Source: Acidimicrobiales bacterium
Lineage (GTDB): Bacteria > Actinomycetota > Acidimicrobiia > Acidimicrobiales > VFJN01
Assembly: GCA_016936035.1 (NCBI GenBank)
Contig: JAFGPU010000486.1
Coordinates: forward strand, 1-8,592
Direction of reading: 5' to 3'
Length of the DNA stretch: 8,592 nucleotides
Shown: positions 1 through 6,269 of the stretch, piece after piece
How positions within the stretch are numbered: the stretch's first letter is position 1
Layout of the letters: every line of letters starts with the position of its first letter
The notes under the pieces: model-generated
What the model was told of the DNA's origin: nothing
What the model saw: only the letters and a program-made list of their open reading frames with translations
The model's database searches: none
Translations under genes and position numbers: made by a program

Positions 1-122
1 GCGACGGTGGTGCTGCGCTGCTCGTCGCCGGGCAGGACCCGCGCGCCGGATGCCGGGACCAGCACGCCGACCATGGGCAGGCGCCGCTCGTGCCACGCTT
101 CGGGATCGGTCTCGGCGGTCAC
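1..122 (-). CDS. Unrecognised protein, N-terminal fragment (runs off the left edge)
   Basis: An open minus-strand frame starts at a GTG (120-122) and continues without a stop to the window edge, giving 40 complete codons. The fragment begins VTAETDPEAWHERRLPMVGV and continues with VLVPASGARVLPGDEQRSTT. Only three or so of the codons end in A or T, as expected for a real gene here. A purine-rich AGGGGG stretch lies about 8 bases upstream of the GTG, a good ribosome binding site. A TATGAT -10-like hexamer lies further upstream, and the gene is divergent from the acyl-CoA synthetase. There is no signal peptide or recognisable motif in the visible part, so no function is assigned. It may share regulation with the ligase, since the spacer between them holds a large palindrome. 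The start is fairly secure; the identity is unknown. Confidence 0.6.
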   Translation of the reverse strand, partial: MTAETDPEAWHERRLPMVGVLVPASGARVLPGDEQRSTTV

Positions 123-158
123 GTCGAAGTCCCCCTGGGCCCCGGCTTCGGTCCGTGA

Positions 159-190
159 ATCATAGCTCGCTGAGTCGAACGGCGATTCGA
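159..190 (-). promoter_or_regulatory. Candidate promoter with inverted repeat for the left-edge gene
   Basis: On the minus strand a TATGAT hexamer (159-164) matches the -10 consensus at five of six positions. It would start transcription near 152, about 30 bases before the GTG at 122. No good -35 is visible. Where the -35 would lie there is an inverted repeat, TCGAA (175-179) and TTCGA (186-190) separated by 6 bases, which could be a regulator site. The arms are short, so the repeat could be chance. Confidence 0.35.
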
Positions 191-232
191 GGGCCGCGCC
201 CCGCCGCGACGGCCGGGCGCATCGGAGAACTA

Positions 233-255
233 GCATCTGACACGCTGTCAGATGC
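233..255. promoter_or_regulatory. Perfect 23-bp palindrome, probable TetR-family operator
   Basis: GCATCTGACA (233-242) and its exact reverse complement (246-255) flank a 3-base spacer, CGC. Ten-base perfect arms around an odd-sized centre are typical of operators bound by TetR-family dimers. The site lies 29 bases upstream of the acyl-CoA synthetase ATG. It overlaps a weak TAGCAT -10-like hexamer (231-236) and its expected start site, where a bound repressor would block transcription. It does not match the mycobacterial KstR or KstR2 consensus as I recall them, so the regulator is unidentified. A transcript hairpin is an alternative reading, but no T tract follows. Confidence 0.65.
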
Positions 256-284
256 CACGACGGCAGTGACGAGGGGAGATCGAC

Positions 285-1874
285 ATGGCCGACGACGTCA
301 CGGACGGGCCCGCCCTGGACGGGTACACCATCCCGCAGATCGTCGACCGGGCGGCGACGCTGTTCGGCGAGCGCGAGGGCCTGGTCGACGGCGACCGCCG
401 CATGACCTTCGCCGAGCTCGCGGCCGAGGTGGACCGGGCCGCCCGGGCCTTCGTGGCCACCGGGCTCCAGCCGGGCGACCGCGTCGCCGTGTGGGCGCCC
501 AACATGGGCGCCTGGGCCATCGCCGCGCTCGGGGCGTTCCGCGCCGGCGCCGTGGTCGTGACGGTCAACACCCGCTTCAAGGGCAACGAGGGCGCACACG
601 TCATCCGGACGGCCGGGGCCCGCGTGCTGGTGACCGTCAGCGACTTCCTCGACACCGACTACGTGGCCATGCTCGAGGCGACGGGCATCCCCGACTGCGT
701 CGAGCAGGTCGTCGTGCTGGCCGGGCCGGTGCCCGACGGTGCGATCGGCTGGGACGACCTGCTCGCCCGCGGCGAGGAGGTCGGTCCCGACGTCACGGCC
801 GCGCGCGCCGCGGCCATCGACCCCGACGACGTCAGCACCGTCATCTTCACGTCCGGCACCACCGGCGCCCCCAAGGGGGCGATGCTGCGCCACGGCGCCT
901 CGGTGCGGGCCTACGACGCGTGGGCGACCGTGGTGGGCCTGCAGGAGGGCGACCGCTACCTCATCATCAACCCGTTCTTCCACGCCTTCGGGCTGAACGC
1001 CGGCATCCTCGCATGCCTCGTGAAGGGGGCGACGATCGTGCCCCACCCCGTCTTCGACGTGCCGAGCGTGATGCGCCGCGTCGACGAGGAGCGCATCACG
1101 ATGCTGCCGGGCGCCCCCGCCATCTATCAGACCATCCTCGACCACCCCGACCTCGGCGAGTACGACCTGTCGACGCTGCGCCTGGCCGTCACCGGCGCCG
1201 CACCGGTGCCCGTCGAGATGGTGCGCCGCATGCGCTCGGAGCTGACGTTCCGCACGATCGTGACCGGCTACGGGCTCACCGAGGCGACCGGCATCGCCAC
1301 CATGTGCCGCCACGACGACGACCCGGAGACGATCGCCAACACCGACGGGCGGCCCATCCCCGGCGTCGAGGTCAAGGTGGTCGACGACGACGGCAAGGAC
1401 GTGCCCACCGGCCAGCCCGGCGAGGTGGTCGTGCGGGGCTACAACGTGATGGCGGGCTACTTCGGCGACCCGGGCGCCACCGCCGCCACCATCGACGACG
1501 ACGGCTGGCTGCACACGGGCGACGTCGGCGTGTTCGACGACGCCGGCTACCTCACCATCACCGACCGCACCAAGGACATGTTCATCGTCGGCGGCTTCAA
1601 CGCCTACCCCGCCGAGATCGAGGACATGCTGATGGCGCACCCCACCGTCGGCCAGGTGGCCGTCATCGGCGTCCCCGACGAGCGCATGGGCGAGGTGGCC
1701 AAGGCCTTCGTCGTGCCGCGGGCGGGTGCGACCGTCGACGAGGCCGAGCTCATCTCGTGGGCGCGCGAGCAGATGGCCAACTACAAGGTGCCCCGGTCGG
1801 TCGAGGTGGTCGACTCCCTGCCGCTCAACGCCAGCGGCAAGGTGCTCAAGTACGTGCTGCGCGAGCGGGGCTGA
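285..1874 (+). CDS. FadD3-like acyl-CoA synthetase (AMP-dependent ligase)
   Basis: A 529-residue member of the adenylate-forming superfamily, which activates a carboxylic acid with ATP to an acyl-AMP and then transfers it to CoA in the cytoplasm. Visible motifs are the phosphate-binding loop TSGTTGAPKG (189-198), NPFFHAFG (229-236), YGLTEATG (329-336), TGD (411-413), the hinge region DRTKD (427-431) with GGFNAYPAEIE after it, and the C-terminal NASGKV with the catalytic Lys519. The stretch INPFFHAFGLNAGILACL and other blocks closely resemble mycobacterial FadD3 as I recall it; that enzyme activates the C/D-ring steroid catabolite HIP. Paralogues acting on other acids are common, so the substrate remains open. 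The ATG is supported by GAGGGGAG (271-278) six bases upstream. A perfect palindrome upstream suggests repression. The gene converges on the flavin monooxygenase. Family assignment is very sure; FadD3 function is moderate. Confidence 0.93.
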   Translation: MADDVTDGPALDGYTIPQIVDRAATLFGEREGLVDGDRRMTFAELAAEVDRAARAFVATGLQPGDRVAVWAPNMGAWAIAALGAFRAGAVVVTVNTRFKGNEGAHVIRTAGARVLVTVSDFLDTDYVAMLEATGIPDCVEQVVVLAGPVPDGAIGWDDLLARGEEVGPDVTAARAAAIDPDDVSTVIFTSGTTGAPKGAMLRHGASVRAYDAWATVVGLQEGDRYLIINPFFHAFGLNAGILACLVKGATIVPHPVFDVPSVMRRVDEERITMLPGAPAIYQTILDHPDLGEYDLSTLRLAVTGAAPVPVEMVRRMRSELTFRTIVTGYGLTEATGIATMCRHDDDPETIANTDGRPIPGVEVKVVDDDGKDVPTGQPGEVVVRGYNVMAGYFGDPGATAATIDDDGWLHTGDVGVFDDAGYLTITDRTKDMFIVGGFNAYPAEIEDMLMAHPTVGQVAVIGVPDERMGEVAKAFVVPRAGATVDEAELISWAREQMANYKVPRSVEVVDSLPLNASGKVLKYVLRERG

Positions 1875-1892
1875 CCCCGGCGCCGTCGGTGG

Positions 1893-1911
1893 CCCGGCGC
1901 GACCCGCCGGG
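1893..1911. terminator. G+C hairpin between convergent ligase and monooxygenase genes
   Basis: CCCGGCG (1893-1899) and CGCCGGG (1905-1911) form a perfect 7-bp stem with a 5-base loop in the 41-base gap between two convergent stop codons. No T run follows on either strand, so it would be a hairpin-only terminator of the kind proposed for high-G+C actinomycetes. Such short G+C stems also arise by chance. Confidence 0.4.
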
Positions 1912-1915
1912 ACGG

Positions 1916-2926
1916 CTACCGGTCGAGCGCCGGCAGCACCTTGGACACGAAGAGCTCGAAGCTGGCCCAGCTCACCTCGGGGTCGAGGCCACCGATGAGC
2001 GGCTTGAACAGCACCGTGCTGTTGTCGGCCTCGAGCCGGCGGGCCACGTCGACGCACTCGTCGGGCGTGAGCACCGCGTAGAAGCCGTCCTTGCGGGCCT
2101 GGTCGGCATCGGTGACGCGCTCGTAGAGGTGCCCCTCGAACCCGGCCGCCCAGGCGCTGTAGCGGTTCAGCTCGTGCAGGGCGTGCGGTGCGATGCGGGC
2201 CCACGCCGCCTCGGGATCGTCGGCCACGTGGACGGCCATCGGCTGCGGCGGCACCAGCACAGGCCCCGGCGTGCGGCCCAGCGCCGCGCACGCCTCGCGG
2301 TACGCGTCGCCGAGCCCCCGCTCGGGCCCACCGAGCGCGAACCCGTCGCCGAACCGGGCCGCTCGCCGCGCCGCCGCCCGGCTGGCGCCACCGATGAAGA
2401 CCATGGGCCGCGGCCGCTGCACCGGTCCCGGCGTGACCTGCACCGTGCGGCCGGCGTGCTCGAAGGGCTCGCCGGTCAGCGCCTGCAGGAAGACGGCGAG
2501 CTTGTCGTCGAAGGCGGTGCCCCGCCCGGCGAACGGCACGTCGTAGAGCGCGAACTCCGACTCGACGTAGCCGGGCACCAGCGTCAGCGCGAGCCGGCCT
2601 CCGGAGATCTGGTCGACCACCTGGCACTGCTCGGCCGCGGCGATCGGGTTGTGCAGCGGCAGCGCCAGCGCGTTGACGCTGATCATGGCCCGGCTGGTGC
2701 GAGCCGCCATGGCGCCGGCCATCACCAGGGGCGCGGGCAGGTAGCCGTCGTCGGCGCCGTGGTGCTCGGACACGACCAGCGCGGTGACGCCCCGGGCGTC
2801 GAGCCATGCCGCCTGCTCGAGGGCGGCGGCGTAGAGCGCGGGTGCCGGCGTCCCGAACCCCGGTGCCCGCATGTCGTAGTGGACCGTCCAGGTGACCATG
2901 GCGCAGCTTGCCAGCCCGGCAGGCAT
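1916..2926 (-). CDS. Luciferase-like (LLM class) flavin- or F420-dependent monooxygenase/oxidoreductase
   Basis: A 336-residue single-domain bacterial-luciferase-like TIM barrel. Typical family blocks are SEHHG (53-57) followed by YLPAPLVMAGAMAARTSR (62-79), LPLHNPIAAAEQ (89-100), VDQISGGRL (104-112) and FIGGASRAAARRAARFGDGF (177-196). Members use reduced FMN or F420 to oxidise or reduce small hydrophobic molecules; cofactor and substrate cannot be told here. The ATG at 2926 is chosen because GAGGGG lies nine bases upstream. The alternative ATG at 2899 (327 residues, MVTWTVHYD) fits better where the first barrel strand usually begins but has a poorer binding site. The stop is TAG. It is divergent from the P450 across 122 bases, suggesting shared control and possibly a common substrate. 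The family is sure; the exact start is not. Confidence 0.9.
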   Translation of the reverse strand: MPAGLASCAMVTWTVHYDMRAPGFGTPAPALYAAALEQAAWLDARGVTALVVSEHHGADDGYLPAPLVMAGAMAARTSRAMISVNALALPLHNPIAAAEQCQVVDQISGGRLALTLVPGYVESEFALYDVPFAGRGTAFDDKLAVFLQALTGEPFEHAGRTVQVTPGPVQRPRPMVFIGGASRAAARRAARFGDGFALGGPERGLGDAYREACAALGRTPGPVLVPPQPMAVHVADDPEAAWARIAPHALHELNRYSAWAAGFEGHLYERVTDADQARKDGFYAVLTPDECVDVARRLEADNSTVLFKPLIGGLDPEVSWASFELFVSKVLPALDR

Positions 2927-2971
2927 GCGATCGAGCCCCTCGACGGGCGGTCGCCACCATCCGCTCTGTGA

Positions 2972-2986
2972 ATACCCGTTCAGTAT
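2972..2986. promoter_or_regulatory. Divergent promoter region between monooxygenase and P450, with ATAC/GTAT inverted repeat
   Basis: ATAC (2972-2975) and GTAT (2983-2986) are separated by 7 bases in the 122-base spacer between divergent genes. The repeat overlaps a TATGCT -10-like hexamer (2984-2989) reading towards the P450 and a CATACT (2982-2987) reading the other way, so one regulator could cover both promoters. No convincing -35 is visible in either direction and the arms are only 4 bp. I see nothing else in the spacer apart from the two ribosome binding sites. Confidence 0.35.
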
Positions 2987-3048
2987 GCTGGCACCTCGCT
3001 CAGGCCATCCATGACGACCAGGGCCCGAGCGCGCGACGAGGAGGGGTG

Positions 3049-4242
3049 ATGTCCGAGGTCTACTGGGACCCGTTCGACATCGAGATCGACAGCTCGCCCT
3101 ACGAGGTCTGGCGCCGGCTGCGCGACGAGCAGCCCGTGTACCGCAACGACCGCCACGACTTCTACGCCCTCAGCCGGTTCGCGGACGTCGAGGCCGCCCA
3201 CCGCGACCCCGCCACGTTCAGCTCGCGCCACGGCACCGTGCTCGAGCTGATGGGCGACGAGCCCATGGACACCGGCATGATGATCTTCCTCGACCCGCCC
3301 GACCACACCCGGTTGCGGGCCCTGGTGTCGCGGGCGTTCACCCCCCGGCGGGTCGGTGGGCTCGAGGACGACATCCGCCGGCTGTGCGCCGGGTTCCTCG
3401 ACCGCTGGGCCGACGGCGAGACCTTCGACTTCGTGGCCGACTTCGGCGCACCGCTGCCCGCACTGGTGATCGCCACGGTCCTCGGTGTGCCCGAGGGCGA
3501 CCGCCGGTGGGTGCACGAGAAGATCGACCTGACCTTCCACCTCGACCCCGAGCAGGGCATGGTCAACGACGTGTCGCTCGGCGCCCGCATCGAGCTGCAC
3601 CAGTACCTCGAGGAGCTGGTGCGCGAGCGGCGCGCCGCGCCGCGCGACGACATGCTCAGCGACCTGGTGCAGGCCGAGCTCACCGACCACGACGGCACCG
3701 ACCGGCAGCTGACCGTCGCCGAGGCCACCGACTTCGCCGACCTGATCATCAGCGCCGGCACCGAGACGGTGGCCCGCCTGCTGGGGTGGGCCGCCGTGCT
3801 TCTCGACCAGCATCCCGACCAGCGCGCCGACCTGGCGGCGCACCCCGACGCCATCCCCAACGCGATCGAGGAGCTGCTGCGGTACGAGGCGCCGTCGCCC
3901 GTGCAGGGCCGGTGGCTGACCCGTGACATCGAGCTGCACCGGCAGACCATCCCCGCCCGGTCCAAGGTGCTGCTGCTCACCGGGTCCGCCGGGCGGGACG
4001 AGCGCAAGTACCCCGACGCCCATCGCTTCGACGTGCGCCGCAGCTTCGACCACCACGTCTCGTTCGGCTACGGCGTCCACTTCTGCCTGGGCGCCGCCCT
4101 CGCCCGGCTCGAGGGTCGCATCGCCCTGGAGGAGACGCTCGCCCGCCGCCCCGAGTGGACCGTCGACCACGACAACGCCGCCCGCCTCCACACGAGCACG
4201 GTCAGGGGGTGGACGCACGTGCCCGTGACCGCACGCGGCTGA
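3049..4242 (+). CDS. Cytochrome P450
   Basis: A 397-residue soluble bacterial class I P450, the usual length, which inserts oxygen into a hydrophobic substrate using electrons from a ferredoxin and reductase encoded elsewhere. Landmarks are the C-helix HTRLR (86-90), the I-helix oxygen-activation motif AGTET (236-240), the K-helix ELLR (E275 and R278), and the heme-binding loop FGYGVHFCLG (339-348) with thiolate ligand Cys346. The region that usually reads ANRDP is here SAGRDE (313-318), a variant of the segment before the conserved PDAHRFD. The ATG at 3049 has a strong AGGAGG (3039-3044) four bases upstream; an in-frame GTG directly before it is the alternative. No ferredoxin gene is adjacent. 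Position next to a luciferase-like monooxygenase and a FadD3-like ligase suggests steroid, terpene or fatty-acid catabolism, but this is inferred from neighbours. The CYP subfamily was not determined. Confidence 0.95.
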   Translation: MSEVYWDPFDIEIDSSPYEVWRRLRDEQPVYRNDRHDFYALSRFADVEAAHRDPATFSSRHGTVLELMGDEPMDTGMMIFLDPPDHTRLRALVSRAFTPRRVGGLEDDIRRLCAGFLDRWADGETFDFVADFGAPLPALVIATVLGVPEGDRRWVHEKIDLTFHLDPEQGMVNDVSLGARIELHQYLEELVRERRAAPRDDMLSDLVQAELTDHDGTDRQLTVAEATDFADLIISAGTETVARLLGWAAVLLDQHPDQRADLAAHPDAIPNAIEELLRYEAPSPVQGRWLTRDIELHRQTIPARSKVLLLTGSAGRDERKYPDAHRFDVRRSFDHHVSFGYGVHFCLGAALARLEGRIALEETLARRPEWTVDHDNAARLHTSTVRGWTHVPVTARG

Positions 4243-4269
4243 TCCGGCCGGGCGAGACCCGGCCGGATC
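4241..4269. terminator. Strong 12-bp hairpin between convergent P450 and ABC permease genes
   Basis: GATCCGGCCGGG (4241-4252) and its exact reverse complement (4258-4269) form a 12-bp stem with the 5-base loop CGAGA. The stem begins inside the P450 stop codon and ends 18 bases from the permease stop codon, so it can serve both converging transcripts. There is no T tract, consistent with a hairpin-only terminator or a processed 3' end that protects the mRNA. Confidence 0.65.
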
Positions 4270-4287
4270 CGCTCCACGGGTGGTGGA

Positions 4288-5112
4288 TCAGGAGGTGCGG
4301 TACCGCCGCACGGCCAGCGGCGCGAACACCGCCACCAGGCCCACCGCCCACAGCAGCGACAGGCCGACGTAGTGGCCGGTCGACCCGCCGAGGCCGGCCA
4401 GCGCCGGGTCGCCCAGGGCCAGCGACCGCACCGCGTCGACCATGACCGTGATGGGCTGGTTCTCGGCCACGGGCTGCATCCAGCCGGGCATCGTGCCGAC
4501 CGGCACCATGGCGCTCGACACGAACGACAGCGGGAAGATCAGCAGGGACATGCCCTGAGCCGCCTGGACGTTGCCGGCGACCAAACCCATCAGCACGAAC
4601 ACCCAGGTGAAGGCGAAGCCGAACACCAGGATCAGGCCCAGAGCCGCCAGCGACTCGGCGCCCGTGCCGTGCGGCCGAAACCCGACGGCGACGCCGATGA
4701 CGGCCGTCGCCGTCAGACCGAGGGCCAGCAGCCCGGTCTCGGCCACCACCCGACCGGCCAGCACGGCCGTGCGAGACACGGGCAGCGAGCGCAGGCGGTC
4801 GGTGAAGCCCTCCTCGAGGTCCTGGGCCACGCTGGAGGATGCGTTGGCCCCGGTGAAGAGCACGCTGGTGACGATGTAGCCCGGCACCATGAAGTCGACG
4901 TACGGGATCGGCCCGGTGTCGATCGCACCGCCGAACACGTAGCGGAAGATCAGCAGGAACATGGCCCCGGTGACCGTGCTGACGACGAGCAGCTGGGGCG
5001 TGCGGACGAACTTGCGGACGGACCGGGCGGCGACGGTGGCCGCGGCGGTGACGGCCCCGGCGGGGCGGGTGGCGGGCGTGATGCGCCCGGCGTCGAAGGT
5101 GACTGCGGTCAT
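4288..5112 (-). CDS. ABC-2 type exporter permease (DrrB-like)
   Basis: A 274-residue integral membrane subunit of an ABC-2 exporter. It has a soluble N-terminus of about 40 residues and six likely membrane segments near 41-60, 76-96, 123-145, 155-178, 187-206 and 247-267. The cytoplasmic stretch EGFTDRLRSLPVSR (101-114), between segments two and three, is typical of DrrB-like permeases and is the coupling region to the ATPase. The family exports antibiotics, lipids or other hydrophobic molecules. The ATG follows the ATPase stop codon by 11 bases, and the AGGAG binding site overlaps that stop, suggesting coupled translation. A strong hairpin lies just past the 3' end. It would pair with the ATPase as a half-transporter working as a dimer. 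The substrate is unknown. Confidence 0.92.
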   Translation of the reverse strand: MTAVTFDAGRITPATRPAGAVTAAATVAARSVRKFVRTPQLLVVSTVTGAMFLLIFRYVFGGAIDTGPIPYVDFMVPGYIVTSVLFTGANASSSVAQDLEEGFTDRLRSLPVSRTAVLAGRVVAETGLLALGLTATAVIGVAVGFRPHGTGAESLAALGLILVFGFAFTWVFVLMGLVAGNVQAAQGMSLLIFPLSFVSSAMVPVGTMPGWMQPVAENQPITVMVDAVRSLALGDPALAGLGGSTGHYVGLSLLWAVGLVAVFAPLAVRRYRTS

Positions 5113-5123
5113 CGGTGTGCTCC

Positions 5124-6158
5124 TCAGGCGGCGATGTCGGTGGACGGGTGGGTGGTGCCGGCGTCGGTGCCGGCGGCGGTGACGGCGGCCGTGCCGCTGG
5201 TGACGTCTCCGCCGTCGTCGATGGACGAGCCGGTGAGGGTCAGGAAGACCTCGTCGAGCGTGGGCCGGCGCAGCCCGATGTCGTCGACGTCGAGGCCGAG
5301 TGCGTCGAGCGCCCGGACGGCATCGGCCATCACGGCCCGGCCGCGGTCGACGGGGATCGTGACCCGGTTGGTGCCGGCCTCGGTCCGCGGCGCCTCGACC
5401 CCGAGGCGACCGAGCGCCTCGGCCACGACGGCCACGTCGCCGGAGCGGTGGGCACGGATCTCGACGACGTCCCGACCGGCCCGGCGCTTGAGCTCGTCGG
5501 GAGTGCCGTCGGCGATGACGCGGCCCTTGTCGACGATGACGATGCGCTGGGCGAGCTGGTCGGCCTCGTCGAGGTACTGGGTGGTGAGCAGCACGTCGGT
5601 GCCGGCGGCGACCATGCCCCTGATGGCCTCCCACAGCTCGTTGCGGCTGCGGGGGTCGAGCCCTGTCGTGGGCTCGTCGAGCAGGAGCAGGCGGGGCGCG
5701 CCGACGAGGCTGGCGCCCAGGTCGAGCCGGCGGCGCATGCCGCCGGAGTAGGTGCCGACCGGTCGGTCGGCCGCCTCGGCGAGCCCGAGCTGGTCGAGCA
5801 CGACGGCGGCGTTGGCCCGGGCCTGCCGCCGCCCCTGGCCGTAGAGCCGGGCGACCATCGTGACGTTCTCACGACCGGTCATGGCGGGCTCGACCGCCGC
5901 GTACTGGCCGGCCAGGCCGATGACCCGGCGGACCTGGGCGGGGTGGCGGGCGGCGTCGACACCCGCCACCCGCAGCTCGCCGCTGTCCGGGCTGACCAGC
6001 GTGGCGACCGAGCGGACGAAGGTGGTCTTGCCGGCGCCGTTGGGACCGAGCACGGCCACGACCTGGCCGGGATCGGCCACGAGGTCGAGACCGGCCAGGG
6101 CCTGGACCTTGCCGAAGCTCTTGGTGAGGCCTCGGGCCTCGACGATCGGTGTGCTCAT
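5124..6158 (-). CDS. DrrA-family ABC exporter ATP-binding protein
   Basis: A 344-residue cytoplasmic ATPase that powers the adjacent permease. It shows Walker A GPNGAGKTT (38-46), Q-loop Gln85, the signature YSGGM (137-141), Walker B LLLLDEP (157-163) with Glu162, and the D-loop GLD (166-168). The switch position reads TTQYLDEAD (192-200), with Gln in place of the usual His, which is normal in DrrA-type proteins. A C-terminal domain ends in RRPTLDEVFLTLTG (297-310), again a DrrA hallmark. Residues 311-344 are a low-complexity Thr/Ala/Gly/Asp tail of unknown role. The ATG at 6158 is chosen over a longer upstream extension because AGGGAG lies eight bases before it and family homology begins here. 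It is the first gene of a two-gene operon, divergent from a TetR regulator that probably controls it. The exported compound is unknown. Confidence 0.94.
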   Translation of the reverse strand: MSTPIVEARGLTKSFGKVQALAGLDLVADPGQVVAVLGPNGAGKTTFVRSVATLVSPDSGELRVAGVDAARHPAQVRRVIGLAGQYAAVEPAMTGRENVTMVARLYGQGRRQARANAAVVLDQLGLAEAADRPVGTYSGGMRRRLDLGASLVGAPRLLLLDEPTTGLDPRSRNELWEAIRGMVAAGTDVLLTTQYLDEADQLAQRIVIVDKGRVIADGTPDELKRRAGRDVVEIRAHRSGDVAVVAEALGRLGVEAPRTEAGTNRVTIPVDRGRAVMADAVRALDALGLDVDDIGLRRPTLDEVFLTLTGSSIDDGGDVTSGTAAVTAAGTDAGTTHPSTDIAA

Positions 6159-6219
6159 GGAGGGTTCTCCCTGTGTCTCGTGGCCCTCGGCCACTGCGGA
6201 ATGGATCGCTCTGTTCCAG

Positions 6220-6248
6220 ACAGTAACGGAGCGGAGCATTCCGTTCAA
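6220..6248 (-). promoter_or_regulatory. Candidate promoter of the ABC exporter operon
   Basis: On the minus strand TTGAAC (6243-6248) and TACTGT (6220-6225) are spaced by exactly 17 bases. TACTGT fits the actinobacterial TAnnnT -10 pattern, and TTGAAC shares TTGA with the -35 consensus. Transcription would begin near 6213, leaving a leader of about 55 bases before the ATPase ATG. An inverted repeat lies within the spacer. Confidence 0.5.
6225..6245. promoter_or_regulatory. Inverted repeat, probable TetR operator in the divergent TetR/ABC spacer
   Basis: AACGGA (6225-6230) and TCCGTT (6240-6245) are separated by 9 bases. A second, nested repeat CGGA-GCAT-TCCG (6232-6243) shares the right arm. 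The site fills the spacer between the -35 and -10 of the exporter promoter, and it ends 11 bases before the putative -10 of the TetR gene. This arrangement is typical of a TetR protein repressing both itself and its target exporter. The pairing of regulator and site is inferred from position. Confidence 0.5.
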
Positions 6249-6256
6249 GCGCGTTG

Positions 6257-6262
6257 TAGGAT
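6257..6262 (+). promoter_or_regulatory. TAGGAT: -10 element for a leaderless TetR transcript, or its ribosome binding site
   Basis: TAGGAT fits the TAnnnT -10 pattern and ends seven bases before the TetR GTG start, so transcription would begin at or next to the start codon. The overlapping AGGA (6258-6261) is alternatively eight bases before the GTG, a proper Shine-Dalgarno distance. No good -35 is visible. The two readings cannot be separated from sequence alone. Confidence 0.35.
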
Positions 6263-6269
6263 CTCGTCC

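Noticed and set aside
50..2971. A 973-codon open frame on the plus strand
   Set aside because: It runs over the ligase in another frame and antisense to the luciferase-like gene. Its product is an Arg/Gly/Ala/Pro-rich composition with no domain, as expected of shadow frames in G+C-rich DNA, where stops are rare.
2980..4218. A 412-codon open frame antisense to the P450
   Set aside because: The P450 on the opposite strand has every family motif. The antisense product is a Val/Gly/Glu-rich string without recognisable features.
5654..5677. Gln replacing the H-loop His of the ABC ATPase, as a sign of an inactive transporter
   Set aside because: TTQYL at this place is normal for DrrA-family ATPases, and all other catalytic motifs are intact.
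5115..6269. N-terminal extension of the TetR reading frame back over the exporter ATPase
   Set aside because: The upstream part is antisense to the ATPase. The TetR domain begins just after the GTG at 6270.
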